IMG/VR virus record: IMGVR_UViG_3300030060_001275
Coordinates: 1 to 52,681 of that record
Reading direction: 5' to 3' (one strand)
DNA: 52,681 nt
From: a virus
Below, one piece after another: positions 39,673 to 48,848 of this stretch. Within the stretch, counting starts at the first letter, position 1. Every line of letters starts with the position of its first letter. The notes beneath the pieces are model-generated. The model made no database searches, was not told the origin of the DNA, and saw nothing but the letters and a program-made list of their open reading frames with translations. The translations under genes were made by a program, and so were the position numbers.

Positions 39673-40635
39673 GTGCCACTATTAGAAGAAACTAAAACCT
39701 ACAAGCCTTTTCAGTATCCTTGGGCTGTAGAAAAAGCTATATCACATGAAAAAGTTCACTGGGGTGAATGGGAATGTAAGCTGCAAGATGATGTAGCACA
39801 ATGGGGTAATGGGAAACTGTCAGATGTCGAAAGAAACCATATCACGCAAATACTTAGATTGTTTACGCAATCAGATGTCCAAGTTGGAACTAACTACTTG
39901 GAATGCTATATCCCAAAATTTAAGAACAATGAAATACGTGCGATGCTTACTAGCTTTGCTAACCGTGAATTTGTGCATCAGCGTTCTTATGCTTTACTTA
40001 ATGATACGTTAGGTCTACCGGAAGAAGAGTTCTCAGCCTTTCTAGAATACTCTGAGATGGCAGATAAAATTGAGTTTATGGCTGACATAGACGTAAACAC
40101 TTACAGCGGCTTAGGCAAGGCTGTAGCGCGTTCTGTAATCAATGAAGGTATGTCTTTGTTTAGTGCATTCGTTATGCTACTGAACTACCAAAGATATGGC
40201 AAGATGAGAGGCATGTGTGAGATAGTGGAGTGGTCAGTTCGTGATGAAACTATGCACTGCGAAGGTATGACAAAACTATTTCATACATTCTGTGAGGAAC
40301 ACCCAAGGATTGTTAACGATGAATTTAAAGCAGATATCTATCAAATGGTTAGAGATGCAGTCGCACTTGAAGATAAAGTTATTGACCTTGCGTATGAAAT
40401 GGGAGATCTGGAAGGACTGTCTTCAGACGAAGTTAAACATTATATACGCTACATTGCCGATAGAAGACTTATACAGTTGGGTCTCAAGGGTAATTACAAA
40501 GTTAAAGAAAATCCTTTGCCGTGGGTAGATTGGATTATTGCTGGGGATTCCCATAAGAACTTTTTTGAGGGTGTTGTGACAGACTACAATGCCGCAGGTA
40601 TGGATGGTGATGATTGGGGTTGGCATGCCGCATAG
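39673..40635 (+). CDS. nrdB: Ribonucleotide reductase class I beta subunit (320 aa)
   Basis: Di-iron radical subunit. Ligand pattern: Asp in TQSDVQVGTNY, REFVHQRSY (Glu, His and the radical Tyr in ExxHxxxY), EGMSLFSAF and EWSVRDETMH (ExxH), as in class Ia/b R2. The C-terminus ends TDYNAAGMDGDDWGWHAA, with a Tyr that could relay the radical to NrdA. GTG start preceded by GGAG. Separated from nrdA by a promoter and terminator, unusual for the pair. Confidence 0.9.
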   Translation: MPLLEETKTYKPFQYPWAVEKAISHEKVHWGEWECKLQDDVAQWGNGKLSDVERNHITQILRLFTQSDVQVGTNYLECYIPKFKNNEIRAMLTSFANREFVHQRSYALLNDTLGLPEEEFSAFLEYSEMADKIEFMADIDVNTYSGLGKAVARSVINEGMSLFSAFVMLLNYQRYGKMRGMCEIVEWSVRDETMHCEGMTKLFHTFCEEHPRIVNDEFKADIYQMVRDAVALEDKVIDLAYEMGDLEGLSSDEVKHYIRYIADRRLIQLGLKGNYKVKENPLPWVDWIIAGDSHKNFFEGVVTDYNAAGMDGDDWGWHAA

Positions 40636-40655
40636 AAACTATTTAATATAATCTA

Positions 40656-40683
40656 TTGACTTTTATATTATTTAGTGTATAAC
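40656..40683 (+). promoter_or_regulatory. Promoter for an intergenic small RNA
   Basis: TTGACT (40656-40661), 16-bp spacer, TATAAC (40678-40683) followed by TATTAGTTATA, itself an inverted repeat of the -10 box. No protein gene lies downstream on this strand. Confidence 0.65.
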
Positions 40684-40689
40684 TATTAG

Positions 40690-40785
40690 TTATATGAGAG
40701 AAACTGCTACGGTAGTTTTCCCTCCGCTGTTTGATCTCACCCTCACAGCAAAGAGTACAAGCCCCTCGCAATGAGGGGTTTTTTT
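40690..40785 (+). ncRNA. Putative ~95-nt structured small RNA
   Basis: Between its promoter and a terminator, the predicted RNA folds as a hairpin AAACTGC-TACG-GTAGTTT (7 bp, UACG tetraloop), a second stem GCTGT/ACAGC, and the terminator stem. No ORF with SD is present. It sits between convergent nrdB and the 1374-aa gene, so it is also antisense-adjacent to the end of the late operon. The structure was read by eye; the RNA itself is inferred. Confidence 0.55.
40762..40785 (+). terminator. Intrinsic terminator ending the rightward block
   Basis: CCCCTC-GCAAT-GAGGGG then seven T. The T-tract overlaps the stop codon of the opposite-strand 1374-aa gene. Confidence 0.9.
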
Positions 40786-43700
40786 ATGTGCGTGACATTA
40801 ATCCGCCACGATTCATATCGTTTGATTTAGTCGCAGTAATTAAATCGCCTTTGCTCTGAACATTACCTTCACCAAACACTTCCTCTACACGAGATACATA
40901 GGCACTGGTAGGCTCGTTTCTTTGGTAGCCTTTAGAAGTTGTCTTTCCTTTTCCTGACTTGTCGCCTGCATAAACTGTAAAGTACGCCTTATCACCGGGC
41001 TTGATTGCATTCTCAGCCTGTTGAATAACACGTTTAATGTTTTTGGGTTCTTTAATTACGTTTAATGTATTATTTGATACAGCAACATCAGCACCACCAT
41101 CTGCAACTAATTCTTTAACAACATTGTTGTGATCAGGTGTGCGATTAAATGGATCGTATACTTGTAGCTCAACGTCTTGCTTTGCTAAATCTTCAACTGC
41201 ATTATCAAAACGACCACCACCAATATCTACAACACGTTGACCGGGCTGAAATACTCCCATCTTTTTAAGTTTAGTATACCCAGCAGGTAACTTGCTTTGG
41301 TTAATAGACGTATCAGCAGACGTTACCTTCTGTGTAGGAACGTCCCATAACTCATCTGCATACTTAGATATAGCTTTGACACCTGTCTTTGCGCCTCTAG
41401 CAACCATACCAACACCCGGCACTGCACCTAACGCACCCAATGTCGCCATGCCATAGTCACCTTTTTCAAAGTCTTCTACGGCGGCTTGTGCTGAACGTAT
41501 CTCACCAGTTACAGGTGCGAGGTCAAGACCTAATCCAACCATTTGACGGGTAGTTTCATCTTCTATCTGTTCTTCAGGTTTGATCAGTCCACCTACAAGA
41601 CCACCAGAGTTAAACTGCTTTGTTTTGTATGCTTCTCCTCTCATTAAATACTCAGAGTAATCAGATTTGCTACTAGGAGCACCAAGCTGTTCGTTAATTA
41701 GAGCTCTAACTTCAGAACTAACTTCATTCTCATATTTGAATTTATATATGTCGTTAAGCGTGTAGCCAAACTCTAACTTTATCATTTCTGGAGTAGCACC
41801 GGGATTGCTATCCATAAAATCCTTTACAGGAGGAATTAACAATTCATTTATTACTCTAGAAGATGTTTTACGTACTTCTTCTCTTGCAATAGTTTTAAAT
41901 TCTACAATCTTTTGCTTGTCCGTCATCTTCTGATAGGCATCTCTTTTGATTAGATCATCTAAAACAGGAGTTAATCTTTGAGATACTTCTTGTCTGATTT
42001 TTACATCGGCAGGACCAAATCTAAATCTGCGATATACTTGATATGGTCTAATCTGAAGTCTGTTAGCTTCTTTTTCTACAGCAGTTGCATTCTCAGAAAT
42101 ATTAAGACCAGAAGTCATGGTAGCAATAGGGTTAACTTTTCTTGCTGGTGTTTCCCTCATTATGCTAAATCTAGGCTCTATTTCCTCATAATCAAATCCA
42201 AGACGAGAAAGGCCACTACGGAACGGTCCAAGAGAACGCCCAGCCTTAGCAAACATAATATCCCACGTAGATACTTCTTTGCCTGTTTCTGGTATGAGTC
42301 GCAGTTGCTCATCAGTTAAAGAGTACAAATCTTTAGCTACACTAAGTGGCATCATTAATGTATAAGTATTAAGATAATTTCCTGCTATTTCACCCATAAT
42401 TTGTTTAAACTTTAGTGTGCCTTCCGCCTCTGTGCCTTTAAACGCACCTGCTATCGATGGTAGTGCTTCATTAATAAGTTGAAGTCCACTACCCGCCCTC
42501 ATGGAAGAACCAACTGCTGTCTGTATTAAATCCTGAGAAATACCTACTACATCTGGTTGAGGTTCACCTTTGATCATTTTAAGTGCTGTGTCAGCAAGAT
42601 ATAACTCTAAGTTCATCGGCCCTAAAAAAGGACGCAGATCCTTAGTTCCCTCTTCTCCTATTATCCCTTCCACGTTATACCAAAGTGTTCCGGGATCTTG
42701 TGTATTACGCAGTGCCATAAAAGCACCGACCATACTGAATCCACTAGCCTGCTGTGCAATTCGTTTGGCAACAGAACGCCCAACATAATTTTTACCCGCC
42801 CCAAATCTTTCAAGTGGGATGGCACCAACAATAGGAGCATGTTCATACATAAACTGTATTTGATTGATTACAAAGCGAGGGAAAGGAATAAGCAAACCGG
42901 AAACAAATCCAGCTTCCTTGTCCATTTTTAACCATCCCCTAGCGGCTTGTCCAAATATACCAGTGTCAGCTTTAGGTGTTTTTTGATAGACCATTTCAAA
43001 GGCTTTGTCCATTGCTTGATTAAACAGCTTTGGATTAATCTGATTGAACTTTCCTTCTTTAATAATTTCTATTAGATCTTTGCCTGTGTCTTGTTTTACA
43101 AGTCTACTTAACTCACCTGAAAATGCAGCCTTCTTAAAAAAGTTATCTGACATTTTATTAAAAACATTAAATATATTTCCTATGGACTCAAGTTTTGTTG
43201 GGCTTCCCCCTGCTATTTTTGTAGTCCCGACACCTGCATCAATAAAACTAGAGAAGAATCTTTCATATCCCTCTTTGTCAATGTTCCTATAAAGATCAGC
43301 AATTAGATCTGCCTCTGGCGTGTCTAAAATATATTTAATCATTTCACTAGATTTAAACACAGATCTTTCTTTTATTGGTGTCGCTCCTGCTACACGCGGA
43401 GTAAGTCTATTGTAAAAATATGTAGTGCTTGTCTCAACAGCTTCCTCAAACATATCTAATCCAATACGAGAAGCACCACCAAATACGTTACGCAAAGTAG
43501 TAACAGGCTGAGAAGTCATAATAGAACGGCGAATTCTTTCAAACCCATTTAAATTTTCTTTTAAATTTTGTATGGTTGATTCTTTAATGGCTTCTTTTTG
43601 CAACTTTATGCCGACATCTATGCCCAAGTTCTCCCCAGCCTCAGTAGCAGTTTTAGCTATGCGTTCAATATTAAGAATATTTTTTTCGTTTATAGTTCTC

Positions 43701-44908
43701 TGAGCGCGTAATAATCTAGCGGCATCAGACACAGAAGACAGCATCATATGCTTGACATGCTTTCCATTAAGATTGTACTTGAGCATAATCTCACTATACA
43801 AATCGTCAGCTATGCCATTTTTAGAAAACGCATTGGCAAAATCTTCCGATATTCTTTTTCCGGGTGTTCTAGGTATAACATCGGAAAATTCAAGAAATGC
43901 GGCTTGCATTCTTTTAAACTCTTGGGGAGTAAAAGACAAACGAAACTCAGGATCTATGTTCTCTGCAATATCTGAAAATAATTGATCACCAATTGCTGTG
44001 CTTTCTGGGTCTAGCGGATCAAGCTTTGCATCTTTTTTAGTCGCCTTCTGTGCATCTTTTAGGGCACCCTTCAGAGTCTTACGAACAAGCTTTGTCTCTT
44101 TTTTAGTCGCCTTTTTTGCATCTACTATTTTATCTAATGATCCTAGTGCGTCCTTTACTTCTTTAACTTTTTTAGAATCGGCATTTTTAATTACTTTTTC
44201 TGCTTCAGTAAGAGCTACGCTATCAAGTGCTTCTGCCGCTTCCTCTCCCTGCGCTTTCAGTATGTCAGCCTGCTGTGACTTTTTTCCTAGTCTTAAAGCA
44301 TTAAATCCACCGAAAGTGACACCGGGAATAGCAGATGCAGCAGTGGTTAAGGCAAATTCTTTACCACTAAAGTCTCTCTCTGGGTCTAATTCCATTCGTG
44401 TGCCTTGCTGTGCCACGTTCTGCCCAGCACCAATAACACCCTCCGTTATACCTGCTCTTAGGGCACCCTTCAGAGTCTTACGAACAAGTAATTTAGTAGC
44501 TGATTGCCCTGCTATAGAGGCTACCTTGCCACTTCCCCCTGTAAGTATCCCTAACCAAGTGGATGGTGCAGTGGCAATACCTGTGGTGTAATCTACGGCC
44601 TTATCTACAAAATCTTCTGTGCTCATTTCCGATTTGTCGTAGACATCAAAAAGACGACCCATCTCAGCTTTGCTTTCTTCATCAGCTTCTTGGGCGTACA
44701 AAAGATCACTAATAGTAGAAACTTCGTTCACATCGTGATATCTCATACGCTGTTGAAATTCTTCGTATATCTCATCGGGATCTGTTAGGTCTAGCTCCCC
44801 TTTACTGCTTTTATACAAATAGTTTGCGGCATCGTCTAAAAAATCTTCATTAACAACCAGATTTTCCCTATTGATATCTTTAGAAGCTAGATAATTGTAA
44901 CTTTTCAT
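40784..44908 (-). CDS. Large internal virion protein with C-terminal SAM methyltransferase domain (1374 aa)
   Basis: Very long, mostly helical protein at the place of podovirus ejected internal proteins (T7 gp14-16 region). Residues 1-~1150 are helical with charged coiled coils and an Ala/Gly segment near 150-200. An NSGGLVGGL motif precedes the C-terminal domain. Residues ~1205-1365 look like a class I methyltransferase: VVDIGGGRFDNA (motif I, 1226 on), LQVYDPF, and ADVAVSNNTLNVI (motif IV-like). It ends MNRGGLMSRT. Probably injected with DNA; the methyltransferase substrate is unknown. Confidence 0.7.
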   Translation of the reverse strand: MKSYNYLASKDINRENLVVNEDFLDDAANYLYKSSKGELDLTDPDEIYEEFQQRMRYHDVNEVSTISDLLYAQEADEESKAEMGRLFDVYDKSEMSTEDFVDKAVDYTTGIATAPSTWLGILTGGSGKVASIAGQSATKLLVRKTLKGALRAGITEGVIGAGQNVAQQGTRMELDPERDFSGKEFALTTAASAIPGVTFGGFNALRLGKKSQQADILKAQGEEAAEALDSVALTEAEKVIKNADSKKVKEVKDALGSLDKIVDAKKATKKETKLVRKTLKGALKDAQKATKKDAKLDPLDPESTAIGDQLFSDIAENIDPEFRLSFTPQEFKRMQAAFLEFSDVIPRTPGKRISEDFANAFSKNGIADDLYSEIMLKYNLNGKHVKHMMLSSVSDAARLLRAQRTINEKNILNIERIAKTATEAGENLGIDVGIKLQKEAIKESTIQNLKENLNGFERIRRSIMTSQPVTTLRNVFGGASRIGLDMFEEAVETSTTYFYNRLTPRVAGATPIKERSVFKSSEMIKYILDTPEADLIADLYRNIDKEGYERFFSSFIDAGVGTTKIAGGSPTKLESIGNIFNVFNKMSDNFFKKAAFSGELSRLVKQDTGKDLIEIIKEGKFNQINPKLFNQAMDKAFEMVYQKTPKADTGIFGQAARGWLKMDKEAGFVSGLLIPFPRFVINQIQFMYEHAPIVGAIPLERFGAGKNYVGRSVAKRIAQQASGFSMVGAFMALRNTQDPGTLWYNVEGIIGEEGTKDLRPFLGPMNLELYLADTALKMIKGEPQPDVVGISQDLIQTAVGSSMRAGSGLQLINEALPSIAGAFKGTEAEGTLKFKQIMGEIAGNYLNTYTLMMPLSVAKDLYSLTDEQLRLIPETGKEVSTWDIMFAKAGRSLGPFRSGLSRLGFDYEEIEPRFSIMRETPARKVNPIATMTSGLNISENATAVEKEANRLQIRPYQVYRRFRFGPADVKIRQEVSQRLTPVLDDLIKRDAYQKMTDKQKIVEFKTIAREEVRKTSSRVINELLIPPVKDFMDSNPGATPEMIKLEFGYTLNDIYKFKYENEVSSEVRALINEQLGAPSSKSDYSEYLMRGEAYKTKQFNSGGLVGGLIKPEEQIEDETTRQMVGLGLDLAPVTGEIRSAQAAVEDFEKGDYGMATLGALGAVPGVGMVARGAKTGVKAISKYADELWDVPTQKVTSADTSINQSKLPAGYTKLKKMGVFQPGQRVVDIGGGRFDNAVEDLAKQDVELQVYDPFNRTPDHNNVVKELVADGGADVAVSNNTLNVIKEPKNIKRVIQQAENAIKPGDKAYFTVYAGDKSGKGKTTSKGYQRNEPTSAYVSRVEEVFGEGNVQSKGDLITATKSNDMNRGGLMSRT
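44060..44488 (-). repeat. 30-nt exact direct repeat within the 1374-aa gene
   Basis: The 30 bases at 44060-44089 and 44459-44488 are identical and encode LVRKTLKGAL twice. The perfect nucleotide match, with unrelated flanks, points to a recent duplication or gene conversion. Confidence 0.8.
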
Positions 44909-46074
44909 TATTTAGGTATCAGGGCTAACGCCTCTGCCTCTGCCTTTACTTCACTATAATTGTAAGGGGATGCCATTAGCATACCTACAACAACGCGCCT
45001 ATTTGAATTTTTTTGTCTGGTGCCCATATCCCCTTTTATAAGTTTAGCTATTCTAGGATCCTCTCTTGGTATGAGTGGTCCTTCTGAATCTGGAATATTG
45101 GAGTCACGGCCAGCTAGACCGCTACCGCCTTCTTCAGTAGTAGTAGTAGAATCAATTACAGGAGGTGAAGAGCTTTCTAAACCAGCGGCGGCTTTAGCAC
45201 TGGTGTAAAAATTTATATTGTCAAGAGCAAACGCATTTGCCGCAGAAATGTCAGCAAGCGGATCAATAGCTGTGTCAGCCGTTCGGTTTTCCTCTATTAA
45301 ATCTCTGACAATTTTAAATGCATCGCCTTTAACTTTGGTTTCATCTTCTATTTGTGCAAAATTGTATTTAAGTTCCCCAGTATTTCTATCTACTACAGCA
45401 GATATTCCCATAGCCGCAGACAATTGATCAAATACATTTTTTCTTAGTCGATTGACTTCTGGAGTTGTTGGAGCAACAAACGCACCTTTCCTCTCCTGCA
45501 TACTTAAAGACTCGCCCTGTCCTATAGTAGGCACATCACCTTCAAATTTTCCTCTTTCTGGAATGTATGCAGACCTAATGGACTCTGCTCCTGTTCCTAG
45601 AGAAATATCTCTTCCGAATACTCCAGTTTTTAATAAATCTGTAGGAGCAACATACAAAGGCTCCTTCACAGTAGAGTACCCACCAGAGTTAATATAATCC
45701 TCTATACTGAACCCAGTTATCTCTTTATTTGCCTCCGCTATAGGCATTAAAGATGCTACAGTTACGCCTCGTTTCTTGGCTACGTCTTCTGCTTTCTGTA
45801 TAAATTCTTTGGCATAAATATCCCCGTTATCCATAATCTGTTTAATGATTATGTCTTTATTTGCTACATTTTCTAATTTTGCAGACAGTGCTTTTGCTAT
45901 CTCCTTTTTAACACGTATCTCTTCCTGATACCGTGGCTTGTAGTCTTTAGCTTCCTCACGAAAATCATCCATTGCTTCCTTGAGAAGTTCAATGCCTATT
46001 TTTGCTGATTCTTCTTCAATTTCTTGCGCTTTAGTTGCAAACCCAGCGGCAAATGCTCCTAATTTAAAAGCCAT
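44908..46074 (-). CDS. Internal virion-type protein (388 aa)
   Basis: The N-terminal third is a charged coiled coil (EIEEESAKIGIELLKEAMDD). The middle is mixed; the last ~80 residues are low-complexity with TTTTEEGGSGLAG. It shares a base with the start of the 1374-aa gene. Likely a partner internal protein in the ejected core; no enzyme motif. Confidence 0.55.
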   Translation of the reverse strand: MAFKLGAFAAGFATKAQEIEEESAKIGIELLKEAMDDFREEAKDYKPRYQEEIRVKKEIAKALSAKLENVANKDIIIKQIMDNGDIYAKEFIQKAEDVAKKRGVTVASLMPIAEANKEITGFSIEDYINSGGYSTVKEPLYVAPTDLLKTGVFGRDISLGTGAESIRSAYIPERGKFEGDVPTIGQGESLSMQERKGAFVAPTTPEVNRLRKNVFDQLSAAMGISAVVDRNTGELKYNFAQIEDETKVKGDAFKIVRDLIEENRTADTAIDPLADISAANAFALDNINFYTSAKAAAGLESSSPPVIDSTTTTEEGGSGLAGRDSNIPDSEGPLIPREDPRIAKLIKGDMGTRQKNSNRRVVVGMLMASPYNYSEVKAEAEALALIPK

Positions 46075-46586
46075 TATATCTCACTCCTACGAGTCATTAA
46101 TCCTCTTTGTTCAGGTGCTTTTTTAGGTTCAACAGGCATTTCTTCTGTTGTTATAGTCTCTTCTACAGCACCTTCTTCTTCTTGTAGGGTTTTCATTACC
46201 TGATTAATAATGTCTTGCTTAGTGCCCGGTTCATCGTCTGTGCGCTCATTACCTATCACGTAATCAATCTCAGCCATCTCAGCCATTGTAATCATAGTTT
46301 CTACAAGTATAGGAGACACTAATATACCTACATCTAAAGTATGCACTCCCTCCATTGTATTTGCTGTAATTAAAAGATCTGCTATAGATGTTAAAGGCAC
46401 ACCACTTTGAATTTGACCTAGTAACATTTTAGATGTAGTTTTATTTTGAAACATGGGAGCATACACAGCCGCTGCTTCATCTACTGTACTGATGCTAGAA
46501 GGTCTACGCCAAGGGCGAGACTTAGGTTCTGCAACTAAGGACTCTCCGGGTATGGGAGCATCAAGAAAGTTTTCTGGAGTAGACAT
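46074..46586 (-). CDS. Late hypothetical protein (170 aa)
   Basis: MSTPENFLDAPIPGESLVAE, then AAVYAPMFQNKTTSKMLLGQ, and an acidic region with TLQEEEGAVEETITTEEMPV. Ends RGLMTRRSEI. Coupled to both neighbours. Probably virion or assembly; no family recognised. Confidence 0.5.
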   Translation of the reverse strand: MSTPENFLDAPIPGESLVAEPKSRPWRRPSSISTVDEAAAVYAPMFQNKTTSKMLLGQIQSGVPLTSIADLLITANTMEGVHTLDVGILVSPILVETMITMAEMAEIDYVIGNERTDDEPGTKQDIINQVMKTLQEEEGAVEETITTEEMPVEPKKAPEQRGLMTRRSEI

Positions 46587-46792
46587 TATGACATCCTATA
46601 TTCACGAACAGCACTGATTATTTCAGCTACCCTGTCCAGTTCAGATAATTTATTTTTGCGTGTTGATGACTTTGCCATTGTAGACTTTGCTCTTCCACCT
46701 AAACTCAAAGGTGACGCAGTAGTCGGAACATTGCTTTTACTTTTTTCGTAAGACAAAAATCCATCATATACTTGGGCTATTCTTTTAGACAT
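46586..46792 (-). CDS. Basic hypothetical protein (68 aa)
   Basis: MSKRIAQVYDGFLSYEKSKS, then AKSTMAKSSTRKNKLSELDR. Basic, helical at the end. Encoded 3 nt after the 683-aa gene. Unknown. Confidence 0.5.
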   Translation of the reverse strand: MSKRIAQVYDGFLSYEKSKSNVPTTASPLSLGGRAKSTMAKSSTRKNKLSELDRVAEIISAVREYRMS

Positions 46793-46795
46793 TTT

Positions 46796-48847
46796 TTATC
46801 CACCTCCTAAGAATCCCATAAACCCGCCTTTCGTTTTACTTGCCCCCGGTACACCAAATAGAGCAGTAGCAGCAAAGGAACCTAATGCTGAACTTGTAGC
46901 GGCATCTGCGGCGGCATCTGCGGCTCTTAATGTTGCATCAGCCGCAATACGAGATTGGGCAAGCTTATTAATACGATCTAACTCATTTTGTCCACCCGTC
47001 CATGCATACTCCATTTCATCCTCGTATGCTTGCCAGAGGTTGGCGTAGGCTTGCTCACTGACACCTAACACTGCTTGTGCATTAAATTGATTTGCAGCAT
47101 TAATAGCGGCAGTATTTATTGTAGCTATCTCTCTGCGCCACTGCGCGTTAGACTGAGCAATAACTACTTGATTTTGAGCATTAAATTGATCTCGTTGATT
47201 TTGTAGTTCTGAATTAAACTTTCTAACAGCAACGCCTTGCTCAATATTAAACTGTTCCATTGCATTAGATTGCGTTGAATTAAATTGAGATACTTGCGTA
47301 GCTAAGTTAGAGAAGAATTGATTAACTTGATTCTGTGAAGAAGCATTAAATTGTCTAGCGGCATTATCAGCCGATTGATCTGACAATAAAGCCTGCACAC
47401 GAGATTGAGCATCAAACATGACAGCTTGTTGTGAGTTAGATAAATTAGCCATATCCATCTGTAAAAATGATTGTGCATTTTGCACAGCGGCTTGTTGTCT
47501 ATTACTTAGATTAGTAGTTTCTAAATTAGCAATTTGAGCTATGTTAGCCATTTGAACAGCCTGACGATTAGTCAGATTATTAAGATCTACAGTTTGAGCT
47601 AGACGAGCATTTTCTAATGCAATCTGTTGTTCTGCATTAAAGTTAAGGTTCGCTATATCGGATACACGAGATGCATTCTGAACACGCGCTTGGAAAGACT
47701 GATCAAACTCTTGCCCAATAAACTGAGCACGTTGCTGTGCAGATAGCATTGCACGAGCCTGTCGGTTAGATAAATTTTGTAGTTCAAACTGAGACATCAC
47801 CTGCGCGTCTTGCACAGCTATTGGTAGGGCAGACTCCATTGCCGCTTGAATAATCGCCTGACCAGCCATAGAGGAAGCAGCAAGACCACGTTGAGCCATA
47901 ACTGCTGTTGCTTGCCGCATAGCACCTGCCGCCCATGTTGGAGTTGCCCCTCCATCAAAGTCAGCCATTAATTTAGCTAACTGACCTTGGACAGTTGCTT
48001 CTGTGCTAGGTTGTGCTTGTGCCGCTTCTACCTGTTCAGCAAACTGTGCCGCTACTGTAGCGTTTGCAGGTGCAGTCACTAACTCTTGTGCAGATAATGC
48101 ACGAGCATCTGGTGCAGTCACTCTAACAGCAGTATCAATCTGTGCCGCTTGTTGTGTTGCTACATCAGTTGACGTAGGTACAGTTGTTTGTGCTACCGCA
48201 GGTGCTGATACAGTGCCAATAGATGGTGCAGTAGAAGGAACTTGTCCAGAAGCTAGCATAGCTTGATATTGTTGTGCAGTAGGGGTAATAGGAGCAGTGG
48301 CTTGAGCAGTGGTAGCGATATTAGGAGTTTCTACCGCAGGAGCAGCACCTAATTGCGTACCCGCTGGTGAAATAGCTTGCTGAGTGCCGAATTGAACTCC
48401 TTGAGCCAGTTGTTGAGCACCTGCTGGCAATCCGGGTTGAAATACTTGTTGTGCCGATACATCTGTGATTGTAGGAAACTGTGTCTGATAAGTTACATTA
48501 CCAGATGCATCAGTTACAGGATTACCCTCTGTATCTAGCACCTGTTCCTGTACAGGCTGTCCCTGCGTATCAAGCACAGGTCCATAAGGGGCTTTCATTG
48601 GGACTGCTTGGCCTACGATAGGAGCACCTACGCCTTCAGACGTTTGTGTAATACCGCCTTCTTGTAACTTACGTACAAATCCTCCAGTATTCATACTCAT
48701 TATCTTAGCTCTGTTTTCCAATCCCATAAAAGCACGTTGTGCACCGGGATTGCTAGCTAAGAATTGATTGAAGTTTTCACGAGGTCCAGAATAACCAAGC
48801 TTCTGGGCAATGCGATCCATTTGGTTTTCTGAGAATCCCTTAAACAT
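46796..48847 (-). CDS. Gln/Ala/Asn-rich coiled-coil virion protein (683 aa)
   Basis: The first ~60 residues contain MNTGGFVRKLQEGG. Residues ~130-270 are Ala/Thr/Gln-rich and disordered. From ~300 on there are repeated NLSNRQAVQMANIAQ-type 11-residue units and long QFNAQNQ stretches, characteristic of a trimeric coiled-coil needle or injected tail protein. A Gly-rich C-terminus (GGFMGFLGGG) follows. Likely a structural protein next to the internal core. Confidence 0.6.
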   Translation of the reverse strand: MFKGFSENQMDRIAQKLGYSGPRENFNQFLASNPGAQRAFMGLENRAKIMSMNTGGFVRKLQEGGITQTSEGVGAPIVGQAVPMKAPYGPVLDTQGQPVQEQVLDTEGNPVTDASGNVTYQTQFPTITDVSAQQVFQPGLPAGAQQLAQGVQFGTQQAISPAGTQLGAAPAVETPNIATTAQATAPITPTAQQYQAMLASGQVPSTAPSIGTVSAPAVAQTTVPTSTDVATQQAAQIDTAVRVTAPDARALSAQELVTAPANATVAAQFAEQVEAAQAQPSTEATVQGQLAKLMADFDGGATPTWAAGAMRQATAVMAQRGLAASSMAGQAIIQAAMESALPIAVQDAQVMSQFELQNLSNRQARAMLSAQQRAQFIGQEFDQSFQARVQNASRVSDIANLNFNAEQQIALENARLAQTVDLNNLTNRQAVQMANIAQIANLETTNLSNRQQAAVQNAQSFLQMDMANLSNSQQAVMFDAQSRVQALLSDQSADNAARQFNASSQNQVNQFFSNLATQVSQFNSTQSNAMEQFNIEQGVAVRKFNSELQNQRDQFNAQNQVVIAQSNAQWRREIATINTAAINAANQFNAQAVLGVSEQAYANLWQAYEDEMEYAWTGGQNELDRINKLAQSRIAADATLRAADAAADAATSSALGSFAATALFGVPGASKTKGGFMGFLGGG

Positions 48848-48848
48848 T

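Noticed and set aside
40684-40720. A leftward promoter from the inverted TATAAC box at 40688-40693
   Set aside because: No TTGACA-like box is found 16 bp away on that strand.
40700-40785. Terminator at 40762 considered bidirectional
   Set aside because: On the minus strand the GC stem is followed by CTTGTACTC, not a T-run, so it serves only rightward transcription.
43998-44591. 197-aa plus-strand frame opposite the 1374-aa gene
   Set aside because: Antisense shadow of Ala/Lys-rich helices; no SD and no neighbours on that strand.
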